From Flemingiibacterium sp045644145 (GTDB lineage: Bacteria > Bacillota > Clostridia > Oscillospirales > CAG-272): 64,000 nt of DNA. The DNA lies in assembly GCA_045644145.1 (NCBI GenBank), contig JAZRGK010000058.1:1-64000 (forward strand). The letters run 5' to 3'. A model generated the notes under the pieces. That model searched no databases. It worked only from the letters and a program-made list of their open reading frames with translations, and was not told where the DNA came from. Below, piece by piece: positions 8,655 to 19,300 of this stretch. Both the position numbers and the translations under genes were made by a program. The number at the start of each line of letters is the position of its first letter. Position 1 is the first letter of the stretch.

Positions 8655-8680
8655 GAAATTAAAGGTCTACCTTTATGCAT
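8655..8680. repeat. Inverted crossover-like site 2 (core CT)
   Basis: Arms GAAATTAAAGGT and ACCTTTATGCAT flank a central CT (8667-8668). Shares TAAAGGT-NN-ACCTTTA with site 1. Because CT is the complement of AG, the two sites are in inverted orientation, which predicts inversion rather than deletion of the DNA between. Confidence 0.7.
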
Positions 8681-8709
8681 TTTTGTCCAATTGAACAAAT
8701 CAAACATTT

Positions 8710-9315
8710 TCACGAAGCGTTTTCTTTATCATTTGCTATCCATTTGCGAAACAATGTGTGTGAAACGCCAAGTTCAATGGCCGCTTGTCTACCTGTGAGA
8801 ACACCTTTTTGCCACGCGCTCTTAACAGCATCATAATTATCTGGTCGTTCTGCGGCCTTTCTGCCGAGATGCACACCGTTTGCTCGTGCATTTTCAATCC
8901 CCTCACGCTGACGCTGTTTGATGAATTCACGTTCAGTCTGTGCCACATAACTGAGAAGCTGAAGAACAATATCGGCAATCAATGTTCCTGTCAAATCACG
9001 CCCACTGCGTGTATCGAGCAACGGCATATCAAGTACCACAATGTCTGCCCGCTTTTCTTTAGTTATAATACGCCACTGTTCCAGTATTTCATTGTAATCA
9101 CGTCCAAGTCGGTCAATGCTCTTGATAACGAGAGTATCGCCTGGCTTTATTTTTTTGATGAGCCGTTTATATCCTGGACGTTCAAAATCCTTGCCGGACT
9201 GTTTATCGCATATCATGCTGGCTGGCGGAACACCGAATTCCTCCATTGCTCGCACTTGCCGTTCCTCGTTCTGATCACGGGATGATACCCGGATATATCC
9301 ATATATTTTTGTCAT
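8710..9315 (-). CDS. Serine site-specific recombinase (resolvase/invertase family)
   Basis: A 201-residue small serine recombinase, full length for the Pin/Hin/Tn3-resolvase group. The catalytic motif YGYIRVSSRDQ places the nucleophile at Ser11 with Arg9; KSIDRLGRD (about 64-72) carries the conserved active-site arginines. The long E helix follows (TEREFIKQRQREGIENAR), and a C-terminal HTH (GRQAAIELGVSHTLFRKW) reads the site. SD GGAGG precedes the ATG. It lies beside two inverted 26-bp sites that look like its targets, and it diverges from an Xre regulator with palindromic operators in between. A transposon resolvase is the alternative, but no transposase is visible nearby. Confidence 0.9.
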   Translation of the reverse strand: MTKIYGYIRVSSRDQNEERQVRAMEEFGVPPASMICDKQSGKDFERPGYKRLIKKIKPGDTLVIKSIDRLGRDYNEILEQWRIITKEKRADIVVLDMPLLDTRSGRDLTGTLIADIVLQLLSYVAQTEREFIKQRQREGIENARANGVHLGRKAAERPDNYDAVKSAWQKGVLTGRQAAIELGVSHTLFRKWIANDKENAS

Positions 9316-9429
9316 TCCGATTCCTCCATTACAGTATTTTCTGCTGCCTTTCTAAAGCAACTACATATATTATTTTACCTGTATATTGAAAAGAATCCGT
9401 GACCACCACAAAAATCATAACAATACATC

Positions 9430-9538
9430 ACAATATAGTGATGCATCACTATATTGTATCACAAAATCATTACATAGTGATGAATCACTAACATTCTTTT
9501 TGTCTATGATGTATCATATATATAGTGATAAATCATTA
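9430..9538. promoter_or_regulatory. Four operator-like palindromes between recombinase and Xre genes
   Basis: A perfect 28-bp palindrome (9430-9457, core TAGTGATGCATCACTA), then TAGTGAT-GA-ATCACTA (9475-9490), TATGAT-GT-ATCATA (9505-9518) and TAGTGAT-AA-ATCATTA (9523-9538). All share TGATNNATCA. They lie between the divergent recombinase and Xre genes and are likely bound by the Xre protein, giving auto-control and control of recombinase dose. No clear -35/-10 pair could be fixed for either gene. Confidence 0.7.
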
Positions 9539-9564
9539 ACAACGATTAAGGATGTGGATATACA

Positions 9565-9807
9565 TTGAATACTCAGCAAGCAGTTGCGAACCGAATACGT
9601 GAGCTGTGCAAGGAGCGTGGAATAACGCCTAACGGTATCAGTTTAATATCCGGCGTTCCGCAAGCTACAGTAAAGAGCATTTTGAATGGCGAAAGCAAAA
9701 ATCCGGGCATTGTGAACATAAAGAAACTTTGTGATGGATTCGAGATTACACTCGGTGAGTTTTTCAGCACGCCCGAATTCGATGGATTAGAGCAAGAATT
9801 GCAGTAA
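9565..9807 (+). CDS. Xre-family transcriptional regulator
   Basis: An 80-residue Cro/CI-type HTH protein (RIRELCKERGITPNGISLIS then GVPQATVKSILNGES), nearly all of it the DNA-binding domain. It starts at a TTG (9565) with AAGGATG about a dozen bases upstream. It is divergent from the serine recombinase, and the four palindromes upstream are probable binding sites. In this setting it would set when the recombinase is made. No sensor domain is present. Confidence 0.8.
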   Translation: MNTQQAVANRIRELCKERGITPNGISLISGVPQATVKSILNGESKNPGIVNIKKLCDGFEITLGEFFSTPEFDGLEQELQ

Positions 9808-9812
9808 TGAAA

Positions 9813-9872
9813 AAACATCCATTTGTGGTAGGGCGACATCGCCAAGCCTAACACAAATGGATGTATCACTTT
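9813..9872. terminator. Large hairpin after the Xre gene
   Basis: CATCCATTTGTG and CACAAATGGATG form a 12-bp perfect helix around an inner GGCGA/TCGCC hairpin. On the minus strand it is followed by TTTTTTCATT, on the plus strand by TATCACTTTTT, so it probably terminates both ways. The nested fold is more elaborate than needed for a terminator. Confidence 0.6.
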
Positions 9873-9934
9873 TTAAGCACAAATATTAATGTATAATATG
9901 CTGTGTAAAGAACATTAAAATAAAGGAAGATTAT

Positions 9935-11545
9935 ATGGATATTTTCACAACGCGTGAAATCGCGATTTTTATGTATGGCATACTTTTGCTTACATATATT
10001 CTCGTTCGCAATAAAGGCAAAAAGATTTTTATGCCAGTTATTAAAGCTGCTTGCCACAAGAAACTTATCATTCCATTTTGCTTTCTTTTATTGTTAGCTA
10101 TAGGTTTTGTTTGGGTGTGTACATATTCCTCTATTTGGGATTGGATATATGTAAAGGATATTGCTTTTTGGACTCTGTTTGTAGGTGTACCAGTGTGCTT
10201 TAATGCAACAAGCAGGCAATTAGAAGAACATTATTTTAAAAACATTTTAGTTGACAATCTTAAATTTACCGCTTTAGTAGAATTCATTACAGGTACATTT
10301 ACCCTCTCCTTTATAGGGGAATTGATATTACAACCGATCTTGGTTGTATTAATGATTATGCAATCCTCGCTGGTAAAGAAAACAGAAGCCACTAAAAAGG
10401 TGGTTGATTGTATTGTTGGAATCGCAGGACTCATAATAATTGGTCTTACCGTAAAATCGATAGTAGATTCCATCGGCGAGGTTTATTTTGTAGACATTTT
10501 GGTTGGTTTGCTTTTGCCAATAATATTATCGATTATATATTTACCTGTTGCTTATCTTTTTGCAATATATGCTAAGTACGAAATTCTATTTATGCGTATG
10601 GGATTTAAAGAGCCCGATGATAAAAAATTAAGACATAAACACCAACTTCAAGTATTTCTATGCTGCAAACTCTCTTATAAAAAAGTATGTAAATTTCTCA
10701 ACGAGTACGTGCAAAAAATGTATATTAGAATGAGTACAACTGAATTCGAAACTATAATTGATGAATTTAGGGGTACTACCCAGCATACATATTATGCGGT
10801 CATTCGGCACAATAGGAAGTACTATATAAGCAGAGATTTCAGCGAAGAAAGTTTTAAGTTTAACGAATACATTATACACAAAGGCGGATTATTTAGTTCA
10901 CGAAATAAATCTCTTAGAAGAGAAATCGCTTTACAAATACAAGAAAAAACACCTTTTAAAAATACAGAATTTAATGACTCTAATATCCATTGTCCCGTTT
11001 CATTACGCAAGATGTTTTTATTCAAAAAAGGCGAGTTTTTTAAGCGTACAAATGTAGCACTATTTATAAGCAATTCATTCGAAAGAAGAAAAGAATCTGT
11101 TGATATACCTTTCGTCAAAGATGTTAAGGATCAATGTGACAAGAATGCAATAGCTTTAATGCGTGCAATGAAGAGAAGTGACTATTTCCCATCTTTTATT
11201 CCGACTCTATTCGGGTTTGCTGTATTCTTACTTTTATCACTTATCCAAACAGGTATTAATACCAATTTGGACCTTGCTGCACTTATTTTCACAATTCTTT
11301 GTCAATTGGGAGTCTTTTTTAATAATCAAGATCCGCTACTTAGGATAAGAATAAAACAACGAACAATATACTTATACAAAGATATTGTGTTTAAAGGCAT
11401 ACAGGAAGTACTTATGATTTATATTTCCTTGTTAATTAGCTATAGTCTCAGGTCTCTAAACATTAGTAGCGAATGGTTATCCAAATTTAGTATTGCAATT
11501 CTTTTTCTGTGCATGATAATAGACATCTGGGAAAAAGATCAATAG
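9935..11545 (+). CDS. Large polytopic membrane protein, unknown function
   Basis: A 536-residue protein that I do not recognise. Roughly six hydrophobic segments lie between residues 5 and 215, a charged cytoplasmic stretch spans about 220-415 (with YYAVIRHNRKYYISRDF and a VALFISNSFERRKE segment), and three or four further TM helices follow to the end. SD AAAGGAAG precedes the ATG. It is AT-rich compared with the genes at 41-54 kb, stands alone as a unit between two terminators, and neighbours the recombinase switch, consistent with an accessory gene. Transport or sensing are both possible; no transporter motif was seen. Confidence 0.65.
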   Translation: MDIFTTREIAIFMYGILLLTYILVRNKGKKIFMPVIKAACHKKLIIPFCFLLLLAIGFVWVCTYSSIWDWIYVKDIAFWTLFVGVPVCFNATSRQLEEHYFKNILVDNLKFTALVEFITGTFTLSFIGELILQPILVVLMIMQSSLVKKTEATKKVVDCIVGIAGLIIIGLTVKSIVDSIGEVYFVDILVGLLLPIILSIIYLPVAYLFAIYAKYEILFMRMGFKEPDDKKLRHKHQLQVFLCCKLSYKKVCKFLNEYVQKMYIRMSTTEFETIIDEFRGTTQHTYYAVIRHNRKYYISRDFSEESFKFNEYIIHKGGLFSSRNKSLRREIALQIQEKTPFKNTEFNDSNIHCPVSLRKMFLFKKGEFFKRTNVALFISNSFERRKESVDIPFVKDVKDQCDKNAIALMRAMKRSDYFPSFIPTLFGFAVFLLLSLIQTGINTNLDLAALIFTILCQLGVFFNNQDPLLRIRIKQRTIYLYKDIVFKGIQEVLMIYISLLISYSLRSLNISSEWLSKFSIAILFLCMIIDIWEKDQ

Positions 11546-11546
11546 A

Positions 11547-11589
11547 CAAAAATACCGGTCATCAATGATGATGGCCGGTATTTTTGTTG
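11547..11589. terminator. Bidirectional terminator
   Basis: AAAAATACCGG and CCGGTATTTTT close a long hairpin with A-run and T-run on the two sides. It serves the membrane protein on the plus strand and the end of the surface operon on the minus strand. Confidence 0.85.
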
Positions 11590-11661
11590 TTTAAGCTATC
11601 CTATTCGGTTTGTGTGACTTCTCCGATAAGGATATCACGCTTTTCGGTGAGGAGTCTTTTA

Positions 11662-13323
11662 TCATTCTGCAGCAATATTTTCTGTATATCGTAAAATAAT
11701 CGTTGCAACCTGCGCTCTGGTACAATCATCCTTCGGGGACAGAGTGGTATCACTTGTACCCTTTATAAGTCCCTTTGCATATGCCCACTGCACTGCAGGC
11801 TTCGCATAATCGCTAACGTCTGCGGCGTCTGTATATGCGTCAAGTGCCGTACCGTCTGACGGCGTCAAGCCCTTGTACTTTAGATAGCGGTACAGTATAG
11901 TCACCATATCCTGGCGGCTAATACTGTCGTTTGTACCAAAAGTGTCCGCGGTATAGCCGTTGACGATTCCGTTTTCACTCGCCCATGCAATTGCATCGGT
12001 GTACCACGTATCAGCCGCAACATCATTGAATGTCACGCCTACACTTGCAGCAGGCTTACCGTCAAGTCTGTGAAGAACCGTTACGAGCATCGCTCGTGTC
12101 ATCGGCATATCGGGTGAAAACTCCGTAGCACTTGTTCCTGCGAAAAGTCCCATTTCGGTAATCTTTTCAACCGCATCAAAATACCAGCTACCGCGAGCAA
12201 CGTCGGTAAAGCGTGGTGCTTTAGGCTTTTGTCTAAAGAAAAACTCAATATGAGTTTTCGAAATTACGCTTGCGATAGTAACCGTCGTATCATCGGGATA
12301 CGCCACTCCGTTTACTACTACCTTTTCAACCTCATATCCTTCATCAGGAGCTGCAAGCACTGTGACGGAAGTGCCGTAACGAACAAGCTGTTTTTCATAG
12401 CCCTCGACGATCTTACCGTTCTCTCCTGCGTTTGCAGTGACCTCAATCAGATTCTTTTCGCCTGCAATAAGTCCACCGATGACTCCGGAAATGTCACTTT
12501 GCTTTTTACCGTAGAACTTGGCATCCTCGTATGCGTACAGGGCTGAATTAAGCGCCTTTTCAGCCTCTAAAAATTCATCGGGAAGCACAGCCTGCGAAAG
12601 CGCCTTTTCAGCCGCCTTTATAGCCGCGTCAAGAGCATCGTAAGCCGTCTGCGATACGGTAAATGCAGGATATATCAGCTCAGACGTAGGATTCATCACA
12701 GCCGCATCGAGCTGTGCCTTGGCTTTTTCTACACTTCCGGCAAGCGTTTCTTCATTCGAAGTTGTCTCTCCTGTGCCTATGCTAATCTCAAGTGCCGAGG
12801 GCGCCGATACGATAGGTCTTGCATTGGCAGCCTTATCCGTCAACACCATATCCGAGAGTGACAAAGTCGATACTCCGTTATTGAGCGTTTTAAATGTGAA
12901 TTTCGCCAAAACAAAATCCGTGCCAACATTGACTCCGACCAGCTCCGAGCCCGAAGTCCCGCAAAGATAGCTGAACGTTACTCTACCGGCTGATGCATTG
13001 TCGCTAAAGCTCGTAGAAGCAAACTTCTCCGAAGCCTCAACATTTGTCAACTGTAAGAGGAATGAATTGTAGTGCAGTATGCCGTTGAATGCATATACCG
13101 GCGCTGACACCTCACTATTCGCATTTCCCATCGCATCCCTTGTGGAAACGGCAACAGTTACTGTTACCGTCTCCCCAACAGCGTACGTTTCGCCTTTTTT
13201 CGGTGCCGTAGCCTCAAGGTTCAAAGCATAGCTTACATTACTGTCCTCGGATGCTGACGTCTGCAAAGCAAGCACCGAAGAGAGCATAAAAATGCAAAGC
13301 ATTAAGCTAACTATTTTTTTCAT
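11662..13323 (-). CDS. SLH-anchored protein with cohesin-like domain
   Basis: A 553-residue secreted protein. Signal peptide 1-25; residues about 28-185 look like a cohesin domain (YAVGETVTVTVAVS, VYAFNGILHYNSFLLQL, FVLAKFTFKTLNNG, a beta-sandwich with family-typical spacing); 190-275 is a helical, FIVAR-like spacer; 285-362 an InlB-like repeat (TANAGENGKIVEGYEKQLV); 370-553 three SLH domains (FTDVARGSWYFDAVEKI and so on). In known systems, cohesin + SLH proteins tether dockerin-bearing partners to the cell wall. The next gene upstream in the operon encodes a protein ending in a dockerin, so this is its likely anchor. The cohesin call rests on pattern, not on a search. Confidence 0.8.
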   Translation of the reverse strand: MKKIVSLMLCIFMLSSVLALQTSASEDSNVSYALNLEATAPKKGETYAVGETVTVTVAVSTRDAMGNANSEVSAPVYAFNGILHYNSFLLQLTNVEASEKFASTSFSDNASAGRVTFSYLCGTSGSELVGVNVGTDFVLAKFTFKTLNNGVSTLSLSDMVLTDKAANARPIVSAPSALEISIGTGETTSNEETLAGSVEKAKAQLDAAVMNPTSELIYPAFTVSQTAYDALDAAIKAAEKALSQAVLPDEFLEAEKALNSALYAYEDAKFYGKKQSDISGVIGGLIAGEKNLIEVTANAGENGKIVEGYEKQLVRYGTSVTVLAAPDEGYEVEKVVVNGVAYPDDTTVTIASVISKTHIEFFFRQKPKAPRFTDVARGSWYFDAVEKITEMGLFAGTSATEFSPDMPMTRAMLVTVLHRLDGKPAASVGVTFNDVAADTWYTDAIAWASENGIVNGYTADTFGTNDSISRQDMVTILYRYLKYKGLTPSDGTALDAYTDAADVSDYAKPAVQWAYAKGLIKGTSDTTLSPKDDCTRAQVATIILRYTENIAAE

Positions 13324-13332
13324 ACCGTCTCC

Positions 13333-16300
13333 TTATTTATTGATTCTGTAAATAAGCATGAGCTGTGCATCAATGACGTTGATAATACCGTCGCCGTTCA
13401 CATCACCGCGGATGAATGCGTCATCGCCAAGACCATACTTGTTATCTCCGTGGAATGTGTCAACGGCAAGATTCATATCGGTCACATTAACGTATCCGTT
13501 GCCGTCATAGTCACCTTTTAAAAGAGCTGTAGCCTTATCGTTTTCATCGACACTCTGTATGATCGTAAGACCGCCGAGAACGTCTTCCACATCAACATCG
13601 GATGCAAAGGATGCAACGTAGGTGTTATCTCCTACATAGTAGAACTTTGTTTCTTTTCCGCCTACGTTGGTAGTCACCGATGAGATATCGTCCTTGTCGA
13701 TGATAAGCGCGATCTTCGAGTAGCTTGCAAAGTCCGTTCTGACGGCTTCAACGCTTACCTCTACACCGTCATCGCCCGAGCCCACGCTAACCTTGCGCTC
13801 CGTAACCTCGATAACGATGACGTCGGTCAGAGTGCTCTTGACAACCTTACCGTCAACCTCAAAGGATGCAATCTCATAAATAACGCTTATCGCGGTTTCT
13901 CCGGGAACAAGTGCAGTCAGAACGCCCTCGTTGAAGCTGATAATATTCTGCTCGTAAAGAATCTTCCACGAAACATCATCACCCTCAAGCGCAACACGGT
14001 TTGAATTGTATATGCCGAACGCGCTGAGATTTACTGTTGTTCCGACGGGAATTGTTATCTTCTTCACATCGTTAACAATTGCAGTATCCTTGTCTGCTGT
14101 AAGCTCAACCGAACCGAAATCGGAAAGCGAAGGAGTAACAAGATGTATGAGAAGTGTGGTCTTGTTTCCTGCTTTATCTGCAGCAACCAGATTAAGCTCA
14201 CTCTTACTTCTGTCTGCTGTCACCTTACGGCTGACAGTGAACGAGCCGTCCTTGTTTAAGGTAATACCGTCAGTTGTTCCGTCAAGTGTCAGAACAGTGT
14301 CGGGATCGGTAACACCGCTGAAGCTTATGATACCGTCATCGCCAACGACAACATTCTGCATGCTTATTGCGGTATATTCGTCCTCCTTCTCGATATTCAC
14401 CGAAACATCCTGACCCACCTTCAAGAGAGGAGCTGTGGTATCCACAACAAATGCGAACGCAGCTTCCTCGTGAATACGGCTGTCGGTGGTATCATACTCG
14501 GGAGTTACAGCATAGAAGTCGATTACATGGTCGCCCTCGATAAGCGGAACGCTTACTGTATGTACCTTCTTGCATTCAGTTGAGTAAGACTTTGTGAGTG
14601 TATCTGCCACGATGAAGAAGTATACATCTCTGTCGAAGGTATATGTTGCCTCAAATGTGTCAACACACTGTGCAGACTTGGAGTCATCGATGTTGCTTTC
14701 GACGCTGAGAAGCACAGGAGTCTGCTTTTCGGGCATTACAAGTGCATTGGAATATACAGATTCGTTGCTGTAATACATCTTGTCACCGTCGTATTTTACG
14801 GTGTCCACCGCAACATAGTAGGTGTTGCCGACAACAAGTCCTTGGTTCTCACCGAAGTAGTAAACATCGTTCTCATATTCGCCGGTCTGTGTGTTATAGA
14901 ACTTCTCTCCAACCTCCTGCTCGAATATGCCGTTTTCTATAACGTTCATGTTTTCGTCGAGAATGCGTATGAGATATGCGTTGTATTCCACGTCGTTTTC
15001 ACGCTCGATTTCAATACGGAGATCGCCGTCGCCGCCGTAGGATATGGTCACATCGTCAACATTCTCGGGAAGCTTATCGTTTTCGAAGGTGAACGCGGTA
15101 TCATTCATCGCAAGTGACATACCGCCGACATCCTGTGAAAGCATGCATACAACGTAGTAATCTCCGTTGAGAAGTGTGTCGGGAATATCCGCCACAACGC
15201 TTCCGTCACGCATATTTTCAAGCTCAAAGCGTCCGAGTGAGATAAGACCGGTATTCGGGTCAGCTACACTCTGACGGAGACTCGAAAGTGCATTGGGGTT
15301 TTCTGTGATGTAAACATCAAGTGCACCGGGAACATCACTTTCACCGTCAACATCGTAGTTTATGGTAAGCTGATACGGATTGGATGCATCATAGCTGTAT
15401 GTTACACCTGCAAGATCGGGAAGATCGTCAACGCCGTTTACCGCGAAATCGGAAACAGTTACGCCGTCAGTAGCAATGGAGAGTGTCCATTCACCCTCTT
15501 CGAGAAGTTCCTTATCGGTTACAGTGATGTAAATATACTTCTGTGCGCCCTCACCGCGGTCATTGATAAGGAAGTTACCTCCACCCTGTCCGTCATCGGG
15601 AATCATCTCAATCTGTTTTCCGGAAGGAGTGAGCAGAATGATTTCCTCAGCCGTGGGGAACTTAACTCCGTCAAAAGGCACCTCAAGAAGGAGTGCATCC
15701 TCTGCGGTGGGATCGAATACCTTCTTTATAAGTATATCCCCTGCTCTGCCGCTGTCAACCTTTGTTGAAGTAAGACGGCGTAAGTTTGTACCGTAAAGCG
15801 CTGTACACTGAACATATTTGCCGTTTTCATCGTAGTAAGAGGTGTCAAATGCCTTTATAGCATCTCCTCTGCCGCTAAGATCGATTCCCTGTCCTATTTC
15901 CCAGTCTCCGCCCCAATAATAGATGAAACCGAACTTGATTCCGATAATCTTAAGGTTAGCACCGATAAAGTCGGTCGAGCCTGCAGCTTCAACGCCGCCA
16001 AGCTCCATGCCACCTATCAGCGGCACAGATTCGGGAATACCGAGTGTTGCATAATAGTATACGTAGAAGTAATCCTTACGGATAGTTACGGTCATACCGC
16101 CCTTCATAAGTCCCTGAAGCAGTGTACCGTTTCCGTAAATATTGATGTTGAAGTCGGGCTTCCAGCGTATATTCGCGCCTGCCTCCAGCTTCAGTATTTT
16201 TCCGTCATCATCGTTGTTGAGGGTTACCTCACCGGTAAGTGAAACGTGCTCAAGGTTAAATTCAACCTCAAAGACACCGTTAAGGATCTCCACAAAGCTC

Positions 16301-19300
16301 AGGTCAATACGTCCGTAGATCGTCGGGAAATAGAGTCCTTCATCCTCGTCCTTGTCTTTAAGCGTTTCGGCAAGGTCGGAAATACCGAATCCGCCGCCTG
16401 TGATAAATACACCGGGGATGCCAAAGAACGGAACCTTTACGGCCTCAACACTGAGATATGCCTTAACTTCATCGGGGTAGTATCTTTCTACACCCTTTCT
16501 TGTAATCTGCTTGAGCATGAGAGTTACCTCGCACTCAAAAAGATTCTTCACCTCAACTCCGAAATCAAAACCGAATTCCTTGTCTAAGGTATTGATGTAA
16601 ACTGTAGCCTCAACGCCAAACTTATTCTTGAATACGCCTCCAAGAACATCCGCTGGGAGTTTTACCTCAAGTGAGGTATTGATTCCGACGAAACCGGTTT
16701 CGTATTCTCCGGTTTCCTCGTTATAGGATTTGTGACCGAAAATTATGTCTTCGATCTCTGCGGTTATTTCGCCGTCATCGGGTTCATCTTCAATCTTACC
16801 AAGGCTGTTTACATACTGTCCAAGCTTGGAGTCGGAAGTAGTAACTGTAAGCTGGGGGGGATTATCTCCTGAAGGAAGTGTGAGTCCGACTTTGTTTCCA
16901 CTGCCGGAGGTGTTACCACCGGAAGTGTTTCCGCTGCCGGAAGTGTTTCCGCTGCCGGAGGTGTTTCCACTGCCGGAGGTGTTTCCACCGGAGGTGTTAC
17001 CACCGGATGTGTTTCCACCGGATGTGTTTCCGCCGGAAGTGTTTCCGCTGCCGGATGTGTTACCACCGGATGTGTTACCACCGGATGTGTTACCACCGGA
17101 TGTGTTACCACCGGATGTGTTGCCGCCGGAAGTGTTGCCACCGGAGGTGTTACCACCGGAGGTGTTACCACCGGAGGTGTTACCACCGGATGTGTTGCCG
17201 CCGGAAGTGTTGCCACCGGATGTGTTACCACTATCGGGTTTGGTCGAGTCACCGGGTTTGGTCGAGTCACCGGGCTTGCTTGCATCAGCCTGCTTTTTAG
17301 CCTTTATCGGAAGAGTAGCCTTACCGCCGAAGCTGATGCCGTAGAGATCTTCATCTCTTGTAAGCTGACCGTATTTAAGGTCGATAAGAATTCCGCCGAT
17401 ATACTGAATTATCGAACCACCGATACCGAGTTGAAGTATAAATGCCTCGTCTTCATCTTCTGCCTCAAGAGTAGACATCACGCCGTCCTTACCCTCAAGA
17501 CTCCAGCCGTTATGCCAAACGGTTATCGAACCTATAACTTTGATTCTGCCGTTACCTGCGATAGTAGCAATATTATCGTTCTGGGTACTCCACCAGTCGC
17601 CCTCGATTGACATAGTAAGCGGCTCGGCACCGTCATATACAAGAAGGTTATTGATAGTTACATCGCCATCAGTGGTATTAGCCTGATAGAATAGCTTGCC
17701 GTTTTCATTCATATAGCGGATCTTACCTCTAACGACAGCCATTATTTCGCTTGTTTCAGGGTCAAAAGTAATAAAGTCATGTTTAAGACCGCGTCCGGTG
17801 AATTCGCCTTCCTCAAACTGCTTTAGCTGTTCCTCGCTGATAAATGAAACAAAATCGTAAGCCGGATAGTTATCTTTCTCAAAACGAACCATTGCCACAA
17901 GGCCGTAGCTCTGTGCACGGTAGCGCTCATCATCAGACACCGAGAGAACCTCTGCCGCAATAACCTTGCTTGTAAGCTCATCCTTTAACTGCTTATCAGT
18001 TAAGTGCAGTTCGATCTTGTAATCACCCACCGAGAGTGACTCATCGGTGGAGAAGGTCATCGTCTTATAGGTTTCGTTCGGGAATGCTATGGTGCTCTTG
18101 TCAATTCTCACCTTGTGGAAGCCCTTGATGAGATAGAGTTCCCATCCGGTAGAAGCTTTGAGAGCTTTGAGAGCCTCCATATCGCCGGAAACGGTAATAT
18201 TCTTTTCGCCATCGGTATATACCTTTTGGGGCGAAACAGACGTCATCTTAACGTCGGGAAGCACGCCGTCAACACCGGGGACAAGTACATTCTTCTGCGA
18301 CGAATATGTTGCCTGCGTCCATTCGATTTCAGACGTGTATTCAGTAGCAGATACGTTTACTGTAATATTTTTTGACGTAAGGTTTGCCTCGGGTGAAACC
18401 ACAACGGTTCTCTTTATGGTTTTAACAGTTCCCTTCGGTATACCCATATTAAGGATTTCCACGCCGACATATTCTCCGTAAGTTAACTTCTCCTCGGATA
18501 AGCCGGAATCCTTGAATGTAAGTCCCTCTTCAAGGAAAATGTCAACCTGTGCGGTAATAATATCGACAGCTCCGTCAACGCTGTTGTCAAGCGTTATGAT
18601 AAGCTCGATCTCGCCGCCGTTCTGATAACCGTCGCCCTTACTGTTAAGCTTTACAGAAGGAACGTTAACGCTCATGCCGAGATGCTCTTTACTGAGGTCA
18701 GCGGTAAAGTTACCGATGCCGTAGAGCATTTCCATTGTTCTCGATCCGCCTGCCGCCACCTCTTCTTCAGACCAGTAGATCGCGGTTGCCGTGTCGGGAA
18801 CTCTATGTGCATTTGAGTAGTTGGAGAAATCGCAGCTCGCATCGGGAGTGTAGTCATATCTCGTGTTTGCGAGATTTGCCCAGTGACCCACGATGACCTT
18901 ATCGGGAGTGGTGTCACTCTCACCGCTCCAGCCCTTGAGCATTGCATACGCCATCTTCTTGGTGTTTGCAAGAGAATCCACATATGTAAGCTGCTGGGGC
19001 ATATTTCCTGCCATATCGGAATATTCGGTTTCCACAATGGTAGGCGAGAAAATCTCGCTGTTGATAACGTAAGGCGCATCAACCTTGGAGTCGAGGGCGT
19101 TATCAAGCAAAAGGCGGATACCGACGTTGCCGGGAGTATCGTTCATGTTTACAACTGTGTAACCGATGCCTATATTTCCGGCAAGATCACTGTCTTCTAT
19201 CTCGGAGATGATAACATTCTGCGTAATGAGATAACCCTTAACGCCCCACGAAACGCTCATCAGTCTGCCGCCATTTGAAATAACGGGGGTATAAAGATCG

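Noticed and set aside
16906..17235. Repeat block as CRISPR array
   Set aside because: Units are contiguous 15-18 bp with no spacers and lie in a coding frame.
16745..17344. Plus-strand Pro-rich frame opposite the dockerin gene, and a minus-strand Thr/Pro-rich one
   Set aside because: Both are out-of-frame shadows of the 15-bp repeat.
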